Assembly: GCA_003649845.1 (NCBI GenBank)
Contig: QMTB01000032.1
Span: forward strand, 1-10,502
Reading direction: 5' to 3'
Length of the DNA stretch: 10,502 bases
DNA from: Thermoplasmata archaeon
GTDB taxonomy: Archaea; Thermoplasmatota; E2; DHVEG-1
The notes beneath the pieces were generated by a model. That model was given only the letters and a program-made list of their open reading frames with translations. It made no database searches and was not told the origin of the DNA. Shown piece by piece: positions 7,830 through 10,502 of the stretch; position 1 is the first letter of the stretch, and each line of letters begins with the position of its first letter. Position numbers and translations under genes: made by a program.

Positions 7830-8794
7830 AATTAAAGATTGGTATGGTAATATTAGTACTATTCTTATTAGGTTATCCTTTGGCAGGTGATCCCTCTCCA
7901 GATTATATTTTGGATCAGAAACAAGAGTTATCATCCTTTGAAGAGAGTGTTTATACTAGGATATGGCTTGCCCAGTCTTTTATTCCATCTATGACTCCTC
8001 TTACTAAGATAGAGGTTGAGATTGATAAACCTCGTTTAACGAGTGATCCTCTAGTTGTTTCTATTCGCAAGGAGCTTAATGGTTCTGATTTAACTTCTTT
8101 TTCTATACCTGGTGATGATGTTCCTTTCTTTGTTTTCTGGGTTGGCTTTGATATACCTGATATTGAAGTGGATGTTGGTGAAACATATTATATTGTTATG
8201 CATAGTAGTACTCCAACGGATACACCTTTTAGATGGCTATGTGAGTATAATTATACTGATGATCCCTATCCTAGAGGTAAAATGTGGCGTTCTATGGATA
8301 GAGGGAAAACTTGGTATCCTATGGAGGAGGGTGAGGATATGTATATTGATGCTACTTTTAGAACGTATTCCTATATCTCTAAACCCGATTTGGAATGCTC
8401 TGGTTATCTCAACTGGACTGATGTTAAACCTTATGAGAATCTCACTGGTTCTTTTATTGTTAGAAATGTTGGGACTCCTCTATCTTATGTTAGTTGGAAG
8501 ATTCTCTCTTGGCCTAGTTGGGGTACATGGAGTTTTAATCCGATGAATGGTACCAACCTTAAACCAGAAGATGGACCTGTTACTGTACAGGTTTTTGTAG
8601 AAGCTCCTCATTCTAAGGTACCGGATGAATATCTAGGTAAAATTATTATTGTTAATACTGATAATCCAGATGATACTTGTACTATTGATGCTAGGCTTGT
8701 TACTCCTAAAGGTATTCATCGTTTTCTTATATGGGATTGTTTTCCATTTTTTAGATTCTATAATCGATTAATTTTTCAACTACTACCTAATTGA
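7826..8794 (+). CDS. Secreted two-domain beta-sandwich protein of unknown function
   Basis: 322 residues from ATG 7826; an in-frame ATG at 7811 would add five residues but lacks a ribosome binding site. Signal peptide at 1-20 (KLK then a hydrophobic run ending PLAG). Domain A (about 27-181) has AQSFIPSM, VFWVGFDIPDIEVDVGETYYI and DPYPRGKMW. It matches the pattern of the domain inserted in the beta-helix protein at its residues 697-850. Domain B (186-294) starts KPDLECSGYLNWTDVKP, contains WPSWGTWSFNP and EDGPVTVQV, and ends DDTCTIDARLVTP; Cys191 and Cys285 are placed to form a disulfide. It resembles Ig-like domains I recall from uncultured archaeal secreted proteins. The end (296-322) is a hydrophobic, aromatic tail with CFPFFRFYNRLIFQLL, possibly a sorting or membrane-association segment. 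Translationally coupled to the peptidase gene, so it may be a binding partner or inhibitor. No catalytic motif was seen. Confidence 0.88.
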   Translation: MKLKIGMVILVLFLLGYPLAGDPSPDYILDQKQELSSFEESVYTRIWLAQSFIPSMTPLTKIEVEIDKPRLTSDPLVVSIRKELNGSDLTSFSIPGDDVPFFVFWVGFDIPDIEVDVGETYYIVMHSSTPTDTPFRWLCEYNYTDDPYPRGKMWRSMDRGKTWYPMEEGEDMYIDATFRTYSYISKPDLECSGYLNWTDVKPYENLTGSFIVRNVGTPLSYVSWKILSWPSWGTWSFNPMNGTNLKPEDGPVTVQVFVEAPHSKVPDEYLGKIIIVNTDNPDDTCTIDARLVTPKGIHRFLIWDCFPFFRFYNRLIFQLLPN

Positions 8795-8799
8795 GGGTG
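8793..8799 (+). promoter_or_regulatory. Ribosome binding site for the lipoprotein gene
   Basis: The gagggtg sequence overlaps the upstream TGA stop. Its gagg core ends 7 bases before ATG 8804, supporting that start, which gives a lipoprotein signal of usual length. Confidence 0.6.
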
Positions 8800-8803
8800 G
8801 ATT

Positions 8804-9268
8804 ATGAGGAATCTATATATGGTTATACTCTCAATGTTTCTATTATTCTTATCAGGTTGTATCGATGAGAAAATTGTTTCTATTCCAAGTAATATAGGTT
8901 TTATTGACGTAAAAGGGGATATTGATTATATAGATATTATAAATTGTACGGTTAAAACCAGGATCTTTAATAAAACTAGGGGTTCCCCTGAGGATCTTAA
9001 TGGTTTTATATATACCAATGACACTATGTTTTATAGAGTTTCAGGTGTTGCTAAAAGTAAAGCTGATCATATGTTTCAAGTGGTTAATATCACCGTTAGG
9101 TTCTATAGAGAAGAGTATAAGGATATGTTCTTTGTCTATTCTCAGACTTATACTAAAACTATGGTGAGACCTAATGCGACATGGAGTTTTAGTATTGATT
9201 TTACTAGGGGCAAAGAGAGTTTCGGTCGTGTAGATAGGATTGATATAAAGATTTCTATAGTTGAATAG
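8804..9268 (+). CDS. Small lipoprotein, beta-rich, function unknown
   Basis: 154 residues. The N-terminus is a short basic start (MRN), a hydrophobic stretch 4-15, then LSGC at 16-19, a good lipobox, so Cys19 is probably lipidated and holds the protein on the outer face of the membrane. The remaining 135 residues look like an all-beta domain. VVNITVRFYREE (about 93-104) and VRPNATWSFSIDF (about 122-134) resemble the strand and PGE-x-F-like edges of FxLYD-type domains, but this is a weak resemblance and I do not assign a family. It begins 9 bases after the two-domain beta protein and ends 3 bases before the flavoprotein start. It may tether or organise the secreted products at the membrane (inference). 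Confidence 0.85.
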   Translation: MRNLYMVILSMFLLFLSGCIDEKIVSIPSNIGFIDVKGDIDYIDIINCTVKTRIFNKTRGSPEDLNGFIYTNDTMFYRVSGVAKSKADHMFQVVNITVRFYREEYKDMFFVYSQTYTKTMVRPNATWSFSIDFTRGKESFGRVDRIDIKISIVE

Positions 9269-9271
9269 GAT

Positions 9272-10489
9272 ATGTATGATGTAATAGTTGTCGGTGCTGG
9301 ACCAGCTGGTTCTACTGCTTCTAGATATCTATCTAAAAGTGGATTAAAGGTTCTACTTTTAGATAAAAATATTTTTCCTAGGAGGAAAACTTGTGCAGGT
9401 GGTTTGTGTAGACATATAGAATCTTTTCCATATATCCATGATATTCTCAAAGATAAAAGTTTAATTAAAAGTGTATGTAGAGGATCGATAACTATCTCAC
9501 CATCTGGCAGATATGAGTATTCTTATATCTCTAGTGATCCTCTTTTCTATAATGTTTTTCGTGAGGAGTTTGATTCTAAACTTGTTGATCTAGCGGTGGA
9601 TATGGGTACAGAGTTTAGAGATAATACACTAGCTAAAGATGTTAATGTAATATCTGATGGGACTGTGGAGATTTATAGTAGTAATGATATTTATCGTTGC
9701 AAGGTTGCAATTATAGCAGATGGTGCTTTAGGTGTTATAGGTTCTTATATTAGGAAGAAGATTGGTGTTGAAAAATGGTGGCGTAATAATCTTGATATTG
9801 CTGTTGCCTCTGAACTAAAGGTTGATGAAGGTTTTATAGATAGAATCTATGGTGTAGAAAGGAAAGCTATTCTTAAATTTAGATGGTCTAATCTTCATGG
9901 TTATGCTTGGGTTTTCCCTAAGAGAGATACGGTTAATATCGGTTTTGGGGGTATGAAGGATGAGATGAAAGCTATAGATGTTCAACAGGAGTTTAATAGA
10001 TATCTAAGTTATCTTAGAAATCGTAGTTTGCTACCCAAAAATATAACATATTCTAAGGTTTATGGTGCTCCCCTTCCAAGCGGTGGTCCTATTAGCAAGG
10101 TTTATTATAGTAATATCCTCCTTGCTGGTGATGCAGCGGGTTTTGTTTCTCCTTTGAGTGGAGAAGGTATATATTACGCTATGGAATCAGGTAGAATTGC
10201 CTCTAAAGTTATTATTTCTTCTTTTGAAAATGACAATTTTAATGTTATTGGTCGTAATTATCAGAGAAATTGTTTCGATTCATTTGGTAGAAATCTAAAA
10301 CTTCTAAGTTTTTATAAGTATTTTTTGATGTTTTTTTCTGAGAATACTCATAAGTATGCAGAATTAGATCCATTGCTTAGAAGATACTATATTGAGGTTT
10401 TTAATGGTGATAGAAAAGCATTAGATCCCATGATATCTGTTAGGTTTATAAAGGATTTCTTAATGTTTGATATATTTCAGAGAAGATGA
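9272..10489 (+). CDS. Geranylgeranyl-reductase-family FAD-dependent oxidoreductase
   Basis: 405 residues, the usual length for this family. The N-terminal FAD-binding Rossmann motif is GAGPAG (8-13) after VIVV. KTCAGGL (39-45) is the family's conserved cysteine/glycine motif near the flavin. ADGA (149-152) follows the central strand but is continued by LGVIGSYIRKK rather than the common closely spaced serine. YAWVFP (211-216) is the YxWxFP motif of archaeal geranylgeranyl reductases, and LLAGDAAGFVSPLSGEGI (283-300) is the second FAD motif. Family members reduce double bonds of geranylgeranyl chains in archaeal membrane lipids, working at the cytoplasmic membrane face; paralogues may act on other isoprenoids. 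There is no export signal, unlike the four genes before it. It starts 3 bases after the lipoprotein stop with only a weak AGGA next to the ATG, so translation may depend on coupling. Which lipid it reduces cannot be read here. Confidence 0.9.
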   Translation: MYDVIVVGAGPAGSTASRYLSKSGLKVLLLDKNIFPRRKTCAGGLCRHIESFPYIHDILKDKSLIKSVCRGSITISPSGRYEYSYISSDPLFYNVFREEFDSKLVDLAVDMGTEFRDNTLAKDVNVISDGTVEIYSSNDIYRCKVAIIADGALGVIGSYIRKKIGVEKWWRNNLDIAVASELKVDEGFIDRIYGVERKAILKFRWSNLHGYAWVFPKRDTVNIGFGGMKDEMKAIDVQQEFNRYLSYLRNRSLLPKNITYSKVYGAPLPSGGPISKVYYSNILLAGDAAGFVSPLSGEGIYYAMESGRIASKVIISSFENDNFNVIGRNYQRNCFDSFGRNLKLLSFYKYFLMFFSENTHKYAELDPLLRRYYIEVFNGDRKALDPMISVRFIKDFLMFDIFQRR

Positions 10490-10494
10490 GGGAG
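10488..10494 (+). promoter_or_regulatory. Possible ribosome binding site of a further operon gene beyond the window
   Basis: The gagggag sequence overlaps the flavoprotein stop codon, as seen at the lipoprotein gene junction. A start codon would be expected within a few bases of the right edge, outside what is visible. This hints that the operon has at least one more gene. Confidence 0.35.
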
Positions 10495-10502
10495 AATTAT
10501 AA

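Noticed and set aside
8112..8546. 144-codon ORF in another + frame
   Set aside because: Low-complexity Leu/Ile-rich shadow of the two-domain protein, whose frame has signal peptide and domain patterns.
9148..9450. 100-codon minus-strand ORF across the lipoprotein/flavoprotein junction
   Set aside because: Opposite the GAGPAG coding region and lipoprotein end; the sequence shows no family pattern.

Overview
The window looks archaeal: it is AT-rich, arginine is mostly AGA/AGG, ribosome binding sites match parts of AGGAGGTGAT, a geranylgeranyl-reductase-family flavoprotein is present, and the large secreted proteins use domain types I know from uncultured Euryarchaeota. Resemblance of several domains to proteins of Thermoplasmatota (marine benthic group D-like lineages) and of Methanophagales is from memory, so the phylum is a moderate-confidence guess. 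All genes lie on the + strand.

Layout. (1) Positions 2-3070 hold the 3' part of a very large cell-surface protein. Its reading frame runs off the left edge. It has at least five cysteine-rich DUF11-type repeats, two Ig/FN3-like domains and a C-terminal domain ending in a GPF motif. (2) Positions 3071-3594 are a 524-base AT-rich gap with a T-tract (possible terminator), a 12-bp inverted repeat bracketing a TATA-like box, and a ribosome binding site. (3) Positions 3595-10489 hold five tightly packed genes, probably one operon, with junctions of 14, -4, 9 and 3 bases. In order they encode a secreted beta-helix/Ig adhesin-like protein, a small secreted caspase-fold (clan CD) cysteine peptidase with intact His/Cys dyad, a secreted two-domain beta protein, a lipoprotein, and a geranylgeranyl-reductase-like FAD enzyme. 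A ribosome-binding-like GAGGGAG at the right edge suggests the operon continues.

How the genes may work together (inference): four of the five operon products carry export signals. A compact peptidase therefore sits with a large polysaccharide- or surface-binding protein, an accessory beta-sandwich protein sharing a domain with the large one, and a membrane-tethered lipoprotein. This could be an extracellular protein-degradation unit or a surface-protein processing/anchoring system. The flavoenzyme suggests a link to isoprenoid lipid modification, but it may simply be a co-transcribed neighbour. No RNA genes, CRISPR arrays, insertion sequences or origins were seen.
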